Of a stretch of 64,000 bases of DNA, positions 11,735 through 23,400 are shown one piece after another; within the stretch, counting starts at the first letter, position 1, and every line of letters starts with the position of its first letter. The DNA lies in contig JACONQ010000003.1 of assembly GCA_014281115.1 (NCBI GenBank), positions 4,464,001 to 4,528,000 on the forward strand, in the 5' to 3' direction. Both the position numbers and the translations under genes were made by a program. The notes below the pieces were generated by a model. That model searched no databases. It was not told where the DNA came from and was given only the letters and a program-made list of their open reading frames with translations. The DNA comes from Laburnicola sp. R22_1. Taxonomy: Eukaryota; Ascomycota; Dothideomycetes; Pleosporales; Didymosphaeriaceae.

Positions 11735-12121
11735 GATCCTTAGGCTTTCTAGGCCTGTTTGGCCCTTTCTGGCGTTTTCCTAGTCTGAGATACCCCCCTT
11801 TTAGCGTTTGCTGCCTCCCTTTGGCTTTTAGGAGGGGCTAAGGGCCTTGTTTGGCCTTGTTTATGGGTCTAGAGACGTAGCTTCGGCCTAGTTTGGCCTT
11901 GATTGGGCTTGTTTGTGCTCGGCTCCCTGGTTCATAGATCTTGGACGCCGATTAGTTTAGGTTCTTAGTAGAGAAGCTTTTCTGTGCTTTGCTCTCATAA
12001 TCCTTTATATTGCATGTTTGTAATAGTATTTTTGCCTGTTTCACAACACTATTACTTCTCAGAGTCCGCGATTGCGTACTATTGCTTGCCTGTCTACCTG
12101 CTAGGGCTAGTCTAGGCCAAT
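11735..12121. other. Non-coding stretch between antisense gene and pol end
   Basis: T- and G-rich DNA with repeated GGCCT(A/T)GTTTGGCCTTG units (11750-11920). It probably serves as the 3' UTR of the plus-strand gene and as the 3' untranslated part of the gypsy transcript read on minus. No convincing ORF was seen. Confidence 0.5.
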
Positions 12122-12655
12122 CTAGGCCTTTCTGGGGTTATCTCTACCCCTCCTTGTTTTGGAGGGCGACCCTAGCCTCTGCATGGCCTGTGGGCCTCGT
12201 TTAGGGCCTGTCTTTACCTCTGACGGGTTTGCGTCCTCCGTGAAGCCTGTGCGCTTGGAGAAAGCCTTCATCGCCGTCTTGGAAATGTCTTCTGCTGGCA
12301 ACCATTGGTTTTCTTCGTCACCGTACCCTTTCCACTTCACTTCGTACAGCCACCTGCCGTTCTCTCTTGTCCTACCCTTGATCCGTTCAACTGGGTATAT
12401 GTCTGGACCTGTTTGTGGTACCACGACCTTGGGGGGACTTTGCTCCCGCTGCATGAGTCCCTCTGGGGCCGATCGCTCCAGTAGGCACACGTGGAACACT
12501 GGGTGGATCTGGAAGTCCTTGGGCAGGCTTAGTTCGTACGCCTGATCCCCTACTCGGCGTAGAACTTTGTAGGGACCCCAGTACTTGTAGTCCAGCTTCT
12601 TTTTCGGCCTTGACAAGGCCAGGTTCCGTGCATTAAGGTAGACCATGTCTCCCAC
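12122..12655 (-). CDS. Gypsy pol C-terminus with chromodomain
   Basis: An open frame of 177 codons ending at 12122. The N-terminal half has the GD.VYLNARN...GPYKVLRRVG...LPKDFQIHPVFHV pattern of the gypsy integrase C-terminal (GPY/F) module. Codons about 105-160 form a chromodomain: PVERIKGR..., LYEVKWKGY, then ENQWLPAEDI. Chromodomains at this position are known to steer chromovirus integration to modified histones. The frame connects upstream through RIP-type stops to the integrase core at 12746-13291. The tail after the chromodomain is basic. Confidence 0.9.
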   Translation of the reverse strand: MGDMVYLNARNLALSRPKKKLDYKYWGPYKVLRRVGDQAYELSLPKDFQIHPVFHVCLLERSAPEGLMQREQSPPKVVVPQTGPDIYPVERIKGRTRENGRWLYEVKWKGYGDEENQWLPAEDISKTAMKAFSKRTGFTEDANPSEVKTGPKRGPQAMQRLGSPSKTRRGRDNPRKA

Positions 12656-12745
12656 AGCAAACTCTACCGGTTTGTGCTTGGAGTTGTATGCCTTCGCCTA
12701 GTAAGCCTGGGCTTTTGTTATAGTTTCTCGCATGACAGCCCTTAT

Positions 12746-13500
12746 CTAGGCCATTCTAGTCACGTCAGCGATAGCCTGAGGTGCGTTACCCCTCAATTGG
12801 AGTTCTTCAGCCACGCCAGTGGTTGGCAGGTCGTATCCGTACACGGCCTGGAAAGGCGACTTCCCTGTAGAGCTGTGTACGCTGTTGTTGTACGAGTACT
12901 CTGCCTCTAATAGCAACGAGGCCCAATTGTCCTGCTCGTAATTGCAGAAGACTCGTAGGTACTGCTCCAGCGTCTGGTTCTGCCTCTCAGTCTGCCCATC
13001 TGTCTGCGGGTGAAAGGCGGTTGAAAGCAGCCGTTTTGACCCTAAGCACTGCGCAAAGGTGCTCCAGTATCCTAATGTGAATAGGCTACCCCTGTCCGTC
13101 ACTATCGACCTTGGGGGACCATGGAGCCGTATAACCTCCCACCAAAAGATCTTAGCCAGCTCTGCTGCGGTTATGTCCTTGCGAACAGCCGTATAGTGGG
13201 CCATCTTACTAAAGCGATCTACAATCACTAGTATACTATCATACTTGTGGTTACGCACCCTGCTCTCAGGGAGGTCTGTGATCATGTCCATTGTTATATC
13301 TTGCCAGGGACCTGTTAGGATCGGTAAGCTGTTGAGTTGGCCATACCGTGCGTGTCTGGTGGGTTTAACCCTTGCACAGGCCTTGCAAGTTAGGACGTAA
13401 TCCTTAACAAACTAATAGGCCCTAGGCCACCAGAACTCCCTCTAGACAATATCGAGTGTCCTCGCGAAACCAAAATGATCTGCTAGCGGATCATCATAAC
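12746..13500 (-). pseudogene. Gypsy integrase (zinc finger and catalytic core)
   Basis: The catalytic core is open for 181 codons (13291 to 12746): first acid in MDMITDLP, second in VTDRGS, third in DGQTERQNQ, all present. Upstream, about 13375-13500, is the H2C2 zinc module with TCKACARVK. The first His is tyrosine (CYDDPLADH), as expected from CAT to TAT, and two stops interrupt this part. The core is therefore complete, while the polyprotein as written cannot be translated through. Confidence 0.9.
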
Positions 13501-13799
13501 AGCGTCTTAAGGTCTCGATCCTGACGCCGGCCGGCACGTACAGGCGACCGTTGAACTGGAGTAGATGACCCTTGATTGGGCTCCACCGCTCTATCCATGG
13601 TGGGCGATCCTCTGTGGGGTGCGAGAGACTCGCCCTCACCCTGACCGCTGTTGGGTCGCTTGTTATCTCTTTGGAGATGGCTTGAAGCAAAGGGTTCTTA
13701 AATTCCCCTTGTTGCACATCCTCTAGGGTAGGTCTTTCCCCAGGTCGCGCAATCCGCGCAGTAGCTGCCAGCCTAGGCTCTTCCAACCTCTCCTAGGGT

Positions 13800-15478
13800 G
13801 TTTTAGCTCCCCCAAGCTTTAGCTTACTTCGAAGCTCTTTAAGCAGCCTTCCTTAGGAACTATCCGTCCTATCAGGCCTTTTCGCTCCTTTTAACTTGTA
13901 GTCGGGCCTCCTTAAGGGTCCGTCCGCTGGGTTTGTCTTCCCTAGGCGGTGTCTGATCCCAAAATTGAATAAGGCGAGCCATTCAGCCCATCGGGCCTAG
14001 CGTTAGGTCAGGACTTTAGTTGTTATGAACCCCTATAGGTTGGCATGATCTGTTAGGAGCTCTACCTGCTCTATAGTGCCTTCTAAGTAGTGCCTCTAGT
14101 GTTTAAAGGCTTCTACTATTGCAAGCAGCTCTCTGTTGTGCGTGTTGTAATTACGCTCAGCCTGGCTCATCTTGCGCAAGTAGAAGGCAACTAGGTGCCA
14201 TTATTCCTTTCCTTAGGGCCCTGGGTGTGGTTGACTTAAGATGCCAGATATCGCGTATCCAGAGGCGTCAGTCTCCACCCTTAAGGGCAATTCAGAGTTA
14301 AAATGGGCTAGCAAGGGCCCACTAGCAAAGCTTTGCTTTAGTTGCTCAAACGCAGCCTAAGCCTCGCTTGACAGGGTAATAGGTACTGATTTCTCCTTAT
14401 GTTGTTGGTGACCACCACGGGCCGACCCTTCTGGTCGCTAGGTGAGTACGTGTAGGGGGCTTGCGACCCTTAAAAACCCTTTAATAAATCTTTGGTAGTA
14501 ATTAGCAAAGCCTAGGAAAATTCTTATATCCTGTACTAACTTAGGCTCTAGCCACTCCTATATGCTCTTGACTCTGTCCCCTTCCATATGCACGCCCTCC
14601 GGGCTTACTACAAACCCTAGGTAGCCTACCTCTTGGGTGTGGAACTTACACTTGGAGAGTTTGGCGTACAGCTTGTGCTGGATAAGCCGATCTAGCACTG
14701 TCTTCACGTGTTTAATGTGTTCCTCCTCACTCTGGGAATATATAAGGATGTCGTCCAAGTATACAATGCAATAGACGTTAAGTAAGTCCAACAGCGCACT
14801 ATTAATATAGCTCAAAAAGACTGTAGGGGCGTTAGTTAACCCAAAGGGCATTACTGTGTATTTGTAGTGGCCATATCTCGTCCAGAATGCCGTCTTCCAT
14901 TCGTCGCCTGCCTTAATTTGTATATAGTGATAGGCGTCCCTTAGGTCCAATTTAGTGTATATGACGGCGGATCCTAACCGGTCCAGTGACTCTTGGATTA
15001 GTGGGAGTGGGTAACGGTTTTTCACGGTTACCGCGTTTAGTCCACGGTAATCTACGTATAATCGCAATCCCCTGTCCTTTTTCTTTGCGAAAAGGATTGG
15101 TGCTCCTGCTTTTGATTTTAAGTGGCGTATCTAGCCTCTTTTGAGGTTCCTCTTAATGTACTCCTTTAAGACCTGTGCCTCTAGCGCTAATAGGCTATAG
15201 AGCGGTCTAAAGGGTACCTTCTTGTCTGCCTTAATGTTAATAGACATCTCGTGAGGCCTGTGGTCCGCTAGTAGGGCGGCGTTCGCTTCTAAGAAGGCTT
15301 CTTCGAACCTCCCTTGGTAACCCTTGGGTAGAACGGTCTTGTTTAGACCGGATTGGCCTAGGCTGACTGTATATATGATAAAACAGTTATTGTTAGCGTC
15401 CTTAGCGGTATTCGCGAATTGTTGTGGCCTCTCTATGGCGACCTTCTGGAATTTGCGCTTGCTGTTGTTAAATCGCAA
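13800..15478 (-). pseudogene. Gypsy reverse transcriptase and RNase H
   Basis: A pre-RT segment (15478-15131) leads to the RT palm, open at 15067-14558: [25 protein letters not shown] and YLDDILIYS (about 14733-14763) are intact, so the RT active site is conserved. RNase H follows at about 14300-13850 (ETDASGYAISGIL, the NTHNRELLAI stretch, LLTDHANL), with several TAG/TAA stops from Q/W codons. Order and spacing fit Ty3/gypsy. Confidence 0.9.
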
Positions 15479-15499
15479 TGTACGAGCGGTGAAGTTGGG

Positions 15500-15800
15500 T
15501 AGTGGGTTCTATTTGGTCAACCAGGGCATCCCCAGCACTATGTCGAACCCTTCGATGTCCCCTACGACGAATTCGTCCGACCCAGCCCGGGTTTGCCCAC
15601 GGCTGTCCGTTATCGCGTAGGCTAGCTTAGTCTGGCCTTAAACCTCTAATTTAACTCTATTTAGGGCCTTATAAGTCTAGTTTGCATTCGCTTTTGGTTA
15701 GACTGCGACCCTCTCCGCCATCCTAGTACTGACGAAGTTGGCCTCCACGCCGCAGTCTACTAGGGCCCTCACTTTAAAGGAGCCCGCTGCTGTTCGGATA
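15500..15800 (-). pseudogene. Gypsy protease
   Basis: On minus the sequence reads ALVDCGVEANFVS (about 15730-15772), then after about 75 codons GFDIVLGMPWL (about 15515-15550), the two conserved boxes of a retroviral-type aspartic protease. The active triplet is DCG instead of the usual D(S/T)G, so activity is doubtful unless this family normally carries Cys. A few RIP-type stops lie between the boxes. Confidence 0.75.
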
Positions 15801-15959
15801 ACCCCTTCTAGGGCGATTAGGGACCCTCCAGCCTTACGGGGGCCTCTTGCCTTTGAGGTGGCTGCGGCGAGCAATCTTTGTCCCTCCGTGTATATGACAG
15901 AGCCTGTTGGTCTAAGGGACGGATAACCTAGGGCTTGTCTTTTCCCGCCTCTGTCTTTC

Positions 15960-17320
15960 GCTTTAGGCAGTTGTCTTTGTAGTGCCCTTGCTTGTGACAG
16001 TAGAAACAGTTGTTCTTTTCCTAGTCTAGCAGTAATTGTGCCTTACAACGCTTATCCCGTTCCTTACGTTGCGGGTTATGGCGCCTCTGGCCTAGTCTGG
16101 TGTTATTTGACCTAGATTGTTTCTGGCTGGTCGTGCCTCGCCTGTTATCCTCTTAGGCCTCCTTATCGTCATCCTTTTGCTTTCGCTTGCCTAGCTTTGG
16201 CCCTTGGATAACCCGCTAGTGTTAGTTGGCCGTCTCCTCTAGTTAGATAAAGCTGGTCCACTGCTGTGGTTGCTATTAGAGCCTCTCTACTACTTGACTG
16301 TCTAGAGCGGAGAAGAAATTGCTAATGTGCTAATTGTCATAATTATTCAAGGCATAATTAGGGTTAGTCTCTTCCCACTAATCCTTAAGATAGTTTAGGA
16401 GTTTAGTTAGGGTCCAATAACCCTACTTTGCGTTCTTAATACGCTAACAAGCCTCTTGTTCTCTTTTCTAGCTCAATCCTAGGGTGTCTACTATAGTCTG
16501 CTTTATTAGCTTTCACGTTACCTTACGCTCGCGTTTGCGCTCGGGGATCTCCTAGACTACCCTGTCCTAGAAGTTGCGTTGCGTGTCCCTAAGATAGCGG
16601 TGTGCGAATCTTATCTGGGCTAGATTAGTGCTGAGGGCCGGTGCGTATTGAATGTAATCTTCGCAGCCTCTTGCCTAGGCGTTTAGTTCCTTCTGGCCTC
16701 TTCCTTCGAATTAGGGAGGCTCTGGCGGTTTTAGTAGTTGTAGGTCTAAGCTAGCTGTTGTTGTTTGGGGTGGGACGATAGGCGCGATGCTAGTCCTTAG
16801 GGGCTTCCTCCTGTCCTTTTTGCTTAGTTGCTTGCTCTTTCGTCTGCCCTTCTTACGCGGAGGGGAGTCCTCTCCAGGGCTGCTAGGCTCCTCTAACGAG
16901 TTGCTGCTATTATTAGGGTCGCTTGTATCCTCTTTAATAGTTTTAGGCGTTAGTTGCCTGCCCTTGCCCTTATTCTTCTTTGTCGCGGCTTCGGCGTTAG
17001 TCGCAAGGGTCGAGGTTTTTTATTTGTTATTGTTGGGTCCTATTTCGACCTACAGAATCTTAAGTTGGTCCTATAAGGCTTTAATAGCCTCGCGCTTCTT
17101 CGCGATCTTAATTTCTTGCTTAAGTTCCTCTTCCTAACGTTGTATCTGAGCTTCTTTAGCGCTTAAGGCTGTTTGTCCTTTGTCCGTGCCAGTTTGGCCT
17201 AGTCTGGGGTCCTTAATGCTGGCGTGAGGTTGCCTCTCGCTAGTTACTATCGCTCCGCTTGGGCCGGCTACAGAGGCCAGGCGTTGGCTTCGACGGACGT
17301 CGCTTATGTTGGAATAATAA
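15960..17320 (-). pseudogene. Gypsy Gag with CCHC zinc knuckle
   Basis: The frame enters from the 5' LTR side with RRSQRLASVAGPSG (about 17250-17300). It continues as a charged, low-complexity region with a KKNKGKGRQL stretch (about 16950) and SSPGEDSPPRKKGRRK (about 16840-16880), and ends in one zinc knuckle C-x2-C-x4-H-x4-C (CFYCHKQGHYKDNC, about 15968-16009). The knuckle residues are intact. Stops in the core of Gag (16000-16750) are all of the TAG/TAA kind. Confidence 0.8.
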
Positions 17321-17345
17321 GATATAAGGTGGTAAGGGATCGTAT

Positions 17346-17525
17346 TGTAAGATCGTGGGTACAATGCTTAATCTATTAATTCACTATTAAGGCGATCCCT
17401 TAAAAAAGGAAAGTAGGTCTAAAGGCTACAAGGCCTAAGAAGAAAACTCTGCCCTAGCCAAGGCTAATCTAGGCCAGTCTAGGGCAACTAGGGGGTTACG
17501 CTGCCACAGGGGACGCGTTGTGACA
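17346..17525 (-). repeat. 5' LTR of the gypsy element
   Basis: 180 bp. It differs from the 3' LTR by one C/T in a CpA context (near 17376) and one G/T (near 17492). The Gag leader lies immediately inside. The primer-binding site was not identified with confidence (the inner minus-strand sequence starts ATACGATCCC). Confidence 0.95.
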
Positions 17526-17530
17526 AGCCC

Positions 17531-19055
17531 ACCTTATATGCCTCTCCCTTCTATCTAGAGCCTTAATTCCTACCCCTTATTAGCGTTTATCTTCCTCTTA
17601 TCTAACATTACACGATTGCCTAACATCACTGCCTAAATAGATAAGATAACTAGGTCTATCTATTATATAAGGAATAAACTAAGCAAAAGAACTCTGTATA
17701 AACAATATATTATTACCATAATCTTATTATTAACTACGCAATCTTACCCTTAACCACTATTGGCCAGACCGCTACTCTACTACTAATAAGCCTAATCGCG
17801 CCTCCGACAAATGGCAGTAAAGTACAACAAATAGTTACTTAATAAAATCTTCCTATTAACTAGAGCAAACTAGCTAGAGTAGGAGGCGTATAGATAGAGG
17901 AATAATAAATAAATAGAGTGAATATTAGCAAGTAGATAGTTTGTGCAGAGGAAGGAAGAACTACTAATAGCAACCTTAAAATAAAAAGTTGCTAGTGTCT
18001 ATACACTGTACAGACAAGGGCATCTAAGAGTGTTAAGGTTTTAATATTGCCACATAATAGTATTATATAGAAATTATATAATGCCTGTGCGCCGCGGCCT
18101 ATACGCTGTAGAATCTTCTCCTTTCTATCTATACCCTCTCTAGAGACAAGCAATTAATACTAAGTTATTCTATTATGTTATTTTCTTTCCTCGTACAATC
18201 GCCCTATATATCCTCCATGCTTGCTAGTATAGAGGATTAGAATTCGATGTCTATATAGCTAGCTGCAGAGTACCCATTTAATAGTTATATTATAAAAAAC
18301 TTATATGGCGTTATTTTATCTACCTAGGAATAGGATAATAAACACTTTTATCTTAAATAACATAATAAGAAAGCAGAGCCCCCTGCTTAGTAATTAGAAA
18401 AGGCGTAAAAAGATAATAAAAAAAGCGTATTTAAACTGCTAAGCTTGCTTAGCAGTCTTAGTATAAGGCTCTTATAAGTAAAATTTTTACAAAGAGGCTA
18501 CTTAGAACTTTAGAGAAGGGATAAAACTTTAGTAGGGCAATACTATAGTTATCTATTCTTCTTTTACTATTCTAAGTTGTAAACTACTATTTAGATTATT
18601 ATAAATAACACAAATTAATATGTTAATAGGTATATGCTTTTTCTTATAATAGTAGAATAAGAGTAATATATACTAAATACACTATTATTCTATTATTATA
18701 TTAAGGTTATTCTTAATAAATCTTTTACTATTATCTCTTTACGTCTATACCCTACTATTTATCTAGGTATTAATAGTATTTCTAAAAAAGTACTTGCTAT
18801 TACTAAAAAGTATATACTAAAGATTTATGCTATTACTATTAAAGAGGCTATTAAAGTAACTATACTAGAGTTCTATTCTATTTAGATACTTATCTGCGTA
18901 AGAAGTAGGTATACTTAACTATCTATAAGGTAGTCCTAGTGTACTAGTTAGATTAGCAGCTTATCTAGTTTATAAAGGACTATAAGATTAAATTTTCACT
19001 CTAGTAAATATAATTACTCCTTATTAGTAATAGAATCTAGTAGGGGATATAAAAG
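17531..19055. other. Degenerate AT-rich repeat, right half of the gypsy target
   Basis: This continues the unassigned repeat interrupted by the gypsy element (left half 9230-10065). Many TAA/TAG in all frames. No domain could be recognised. A copy of short repeat family R1 sits at 18304-18412. The Copia B target site is at 19056-19060. Confidence 0.5.
18304..18412 (+). repeat. R1 short repeat (outlying copy)
   Basis: Starts TGGCGTTA, continues CTACCTAGG...AAAGCAGAGCCCCCTGCTTAG and ends AGGCGTAAAA. It is the same unit that is frequent at 32.3-38.6 kb. The inner GCAGAGCCCCCTGC block is self-complementary (GCAG/CTGC arms). Confidence 0.8.
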
Positions 19056-19060
19056 AAGAA

Positions 19061-19240
19061 TATAAGATAGTGGAGATCATAGTAATTCATAGTGATATGG
19101 GTTGACCATGAGAAAAGAGGTGTGTTATTACTATAGAGGACCGAGGGCCTAAAGGTGTATGGGTGACGCTAGGCATAAGGTTATTCCAGCCGAGGTCATG
19201 TAATTAAGGACCGACCATACAGCCATGCGGCAGTCTTACA
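19061..19240 (-). repeat. 3' LTR of Copia B
   Basis: Begins TATAAGATAG (TGTAAG with a RIP-type TpG to TpA) and ends GCAGTCTTACA on plus. It differs from the 5' LTR at about 12 sites, of which about 11 are transitions. Confidence 0.93.
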
Positions 19241-20429
19241 CACCCCCTTTAGATTGCCAATAGTAGTAATCTGAGAGATGCCAGGTCCTAAGTTAAAATA
19301 GGTATGCGTGGCGATAAGAGATAAAGTTAAAATGGCGCGATAGGCAATAAACAACTCCTAACCTTAGTAAGGGGAAGAAAAAGGAGCTGTTAGCAGGTTC
19401 TTATGTGGGCTGCTTACTATAAAAGTTACCCTAAAACATTGTGACAATAGTGTGAGTGAGCTAAAAAGTGTCAGACTAGAGGGGCGCGTAGCCATATGCC
19501 TTATTAACATAGTGTTGGACTAGAGGGGCGCGTGGCTATATGCCTCATTAACAGTGTGAAACACAGTGATTTTGTGGACTATAAGTGTAAGGATAGGGTG
19601 AGATTTATTAGTCACCTAAACTGCCAGAACGGGGTAAGACTAATAGGTTACCTAAGCTATCTATGTGTGGGTTAGCGTCTAAGTATCCTTAGCATATAGC
19701 TTATAATAGTAGATTAGGTCTGTTTTAATATAAAATCACTATAAGAAAGTAGTCTGCTTAAGTACTAGCGTAAACAATCGTAACTGTTCTATATAGCTAG
19801 GCCAGCAAGTAAGGGCGTACCTTATAGGAGAGTCTAGTCTTAAAATAAGAAAAGGTGGGTCCTAGTCTAGTGCTAAGATCTGCCCGTGTTCGTTATTAAT
19901 ATAAGCTATCTTAATAACTCTAGTGTAATTAACTCCAGCGTAAGTGGGCGGAACCACTCTATATAGCTGCGCCAGCATAAGGAGACAAAACTCCTTACTA
20001 ATACCTAGACTTGTGCCTTAGGTGTGTAGGTACTAAGGGAACTAATCCGCAGAATGGGTAGCTAATCCACCTAGGTATAGACAGTTATTAGCTATTATTA
20101 ACTTCTTAATAGATAGTGCTCTGCGTTAGACGTTAAGATTCTTCTCGCTAGAGCTATAATACAACACGTGTAAGGTCTTATTACTATGAAATATAGGGAA
20201 AGTAGGGTGCTAGAATAGAGCAGTGCTTAGGGGCAATATTAGACTAGAGAGGCGCGTGGCTATATGCCTTATTAATATGTAGAGATAGAGGAGCATTAGA
20301 CTAGAGGAGCGCGTAGCTATAGGCCTTATTAACACAGTAAAACATAGTGATTCTAGAGACTGTAGGCGCAGGAACAGGGTAAGATTCATAGGTCACCTAA
20401 ACCGCCAATGTTCTGCTATAAGGTCGCAG

Positions 20430-23400
20430 AGGTGTAAGAGCTTAAAGACTCTACTTATTTACCTATAATCTGCTTTAGAATAGGCTTAAGTTGTAAGAGC
20501 TTTAACTATTCCTAATGCTTCTGTTTAGGTAGAAGTTTTGTAAGGCTGTTAGCGGGCTAAGAGTTAGTTTTAATATAAGCGGGAGTAATAGTTCCTTATA
20601 GTGCCTATTCTTATAACTAATAGTGGTGTATATCCACGTGTTAAAGGGTTGTCTTTAGCTAAGGGGACTCTATAACTAGTAGACGAATTGTCTATTTGTT
20701 GTTATAGTATATAGAGGGTTGTTCCTCAAAGTCTAGGTGGAGATTATTAAAGATTCTGAACCACTAGTAGTACTTAGTGTACCCTGCAGAGAGTGAGATA
20801 AGTTTGGCTTTAGTAGTTAACTTAACAACGCAGCGTTAGAGCGTTGCTTTCTAGTTAATTGGACCGCTAAATAGGAAGAAGATGTAGTCTTATAAGGACT
20901 TGCGGGTTGCCTTATAATCGGCGTAAGACGCGTTAGTTGCGCTATAGAAGTTAGTCTCTTTAGTATCTTTTTAATAGAGATGCGGAGTAGTATAGTCTAT
21001 AGAGTAGTGTAGTGCCAGGTTCTAGAAGTAATATAGGTATGCGAGGCACTAATATATAGCTAATAAGTGTTTAGGGCTAGGGTTAGTAAGGAATTTAGCC
21101 AATTTTAAATAAGCTTTGGCAATATCTAGACGTGTAGCACCAGCGGCGTAGCTAATAGATCTAATTATCTGGGAGTAATAATAAGATGCGTCCTTATTCT
21201 TAGACTCTATTAATAGTACAAGCTCCTTAAAAGGTAGAGGTAAAGTAGGTGCCTTAGTCCAGGATAACTTTTAAGGTGCTAGGTATTTGGCGTAGATTTT
21301 CTAGATATAGTCATGTTGTGACAACTAAAGATAACTATTGTCGCGGTCTCTATGTGTGGTAATATTATAGAAAGTAGAGTTCTCTTAGCCTTGCAAGTTA
21401 GTAATTTTATACTATTTGACAAGCTTGCGTTTAAAGGCATTAAGGAAGAATAAATAACCTAGAAGGGCTATAGTAATAATATTGTCCATATAAAAGAAGA
21501 CAATAATGCGGTTGTCTCTCTATAGACAGGGTGTGTTAAGTACTAGTAATAGACCAAAGCTCTTAAGTGTAGTTGTAAAGTCTTCGTACCAGAGTAGTGG
21601 TAATATCTTAAGGCCATAAAGGGCGCGATAAAGTTGCTAGTAGTGCCCGCCATTATGGAAACCTTCTGGTTAAAAGGTGTAAATAGGTTTGGGGAGTTTA
21701 GCGTTAGTAAAAGCATTAACAGCGTCGTATTAACGTATGTCCATATTAAAGTAGGCGGCAATTGCCATAAGAGCGCGGAATATTCGTATAGTAAGAGTAG
21801 TAGTATGGGTGTTACCCATAATAGTCTGCAAGTCTTTTCTCACAACAATGTTTACTTTAAACTTAGCTAGATAGCCTTAATTAAATTTGTATGTAAAGAC
21901 CTATATAAGTAGTAAGACTTTAGTGCTTAAAGGAAGCTCTAAGAGCGGAATCTTAGTGTATGTCTCCTTTCTGGCGATAGTATTCAGCTCCTTCTTCGCA
22001 GCTGCTATGAAGCCTTCTCTGAATTATGTAGGGAGTTTTAGGACATTATTTCAAAATTAAGGCAGGGGCGGAAGCTGGTCTCTATAGACTTGCCGTAATA
22101 GTGCGATTAATTAGGGCACTTTGTCTAGTAGTAAGGCCAACGCAAACGTGTTCTAATAAGTCTAGATAGTGTTAGCAGCAGAATTTCGTGTGCGTTTGGG
22201 CAACACGTTAGTAGTTTAGAGATAGGTATTAGTTCTGTATCGCTTTCTTTACGCAGGAGGTCCTATTAATATAGGTGTAGGGGACGTAGAGGACTAAGAG
22301 GGCGTTAGTAGTGTAGCTATTACTAATGTTGGCGGCGCGGAGGTCTAATTAACTATAGAAACTAGTAAAGAGTATACATCTCTGCCACAGTGTACATTAT
22401 GAGCTTGGCCTAATTTCTTGCCTACGAGTAGAGTTTTAGTAGGAAGGATAGACAGCTTAGCGTCTTTATGTACTTCCTTATTAGAATCTTCCTACTCACT
22501 TTCTAATTCTTTAACCTTAATATTGCTAATGGCTTAATCTAACTAAATGCTAAGTAGGCTCTCTTTATTAGTGGACCTAAAGAATAGTTCTTTATTAAAG
22601 GTAATATCCCTTATTTAAATAACCTTGCCTCTGTGTCCGCGGGATACAGCTTTTAGTACCCATATATAGTAGATATTGCGTAAGTCTGCGCCTACTAAGT
22701 AACTAATAAGCGCCCTTAGGGAAAGCTTGTCTGTTTGGGGAATTTTCTTGCGAAGGTAGTATGCTCTACATCTGTAGATGCGTAGATAAGCAATAGAGGG
22801 CAGTTTGCTATGTGCAGCCTTAAATAGTGTAGTCTAGTTTAATAATTTAATAGGAGTCTAATTAAGTAGATATGCCGCATAGACGTATATCTCTTTGCAC
22901 AGGTAAAGTAGAAGGTTAGACGTAGTCCTAAGTAATTAAGACATAGTAATTAGCATCTTTCCTAACTATTCTGCATGGCCTAATTGTTCTGTAGTGTTAG
23001 GGGACTAGAGCTATATAGTAATGCCTTGTTGTTTGCAGTGCTTAACTACACTAAGGTTATTTTAAAACCCATAAGCTCTCTCTCCGTCCATTAGTACGAA
23101 CACTGGGCTGGCGTTATAGCGGCGTTTAATATGTCTGTCTATAAGTTTAAAGACTCTATCCAGGATATCTATAGATCGATCGGGTATGCCATACACCATA
23201 TGGGTCTTGAAGACAAGATAGTAACTATGAAAGATGTACTAGTTACCCGCAAGAGATTTAGCGTTAAGTGCAATAATATTAATAGCAATAGCTTTAAATG
23301 CACGCGTAGGTTAGTGCTCTCTATTAGATCTCTATAAGATAATCTGTAAAGCCTTGTTAACTCTGCATTGTTCGTAGTTTTGTGTACTAGGGGGAGGAGA

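Larger units (their letters stand above)
10071..17525 (-). mobile_element. Complete Ty3/gypsy chromovirus with an antisense passenger gene
   Basis: It is 7455 bp long, bounded by 180 bp LTRs and a 5 bp target duplication AGCCC (10066-10070 and 17526-17530). Gag-Pol runs on minus, in the order gag, zinc knuckle, protease, RT, RNase H, integrase, chromodomain (Ty3/gypsy order). The LTRs differ at only two of 180 positions by my alignment, so insertion is recent relative to its neighbours. RIP-type stops are present but far fewer than in the Copia copies. Between the chromodomain end (12122) and the 3' LTR lie about 1.9 kb of extra DNA holding a spliced plus-strand gene (10712-11734), which a standard chromovirus lacks. 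Confidence 0.95.

Noticed and set aside
12159..12545. Plus-strand ORF of 128 codons
   Set aside because: Antisense to the gypsy chromodomain frame; no domain and no splice support.
16787..17137. Leucine-rich plus-strand ORF that looks like a membrane protein
   Set aside because: Antisense of the charged Gag region: Lys/Glu codons read backward as Leu/Phe/Ser.
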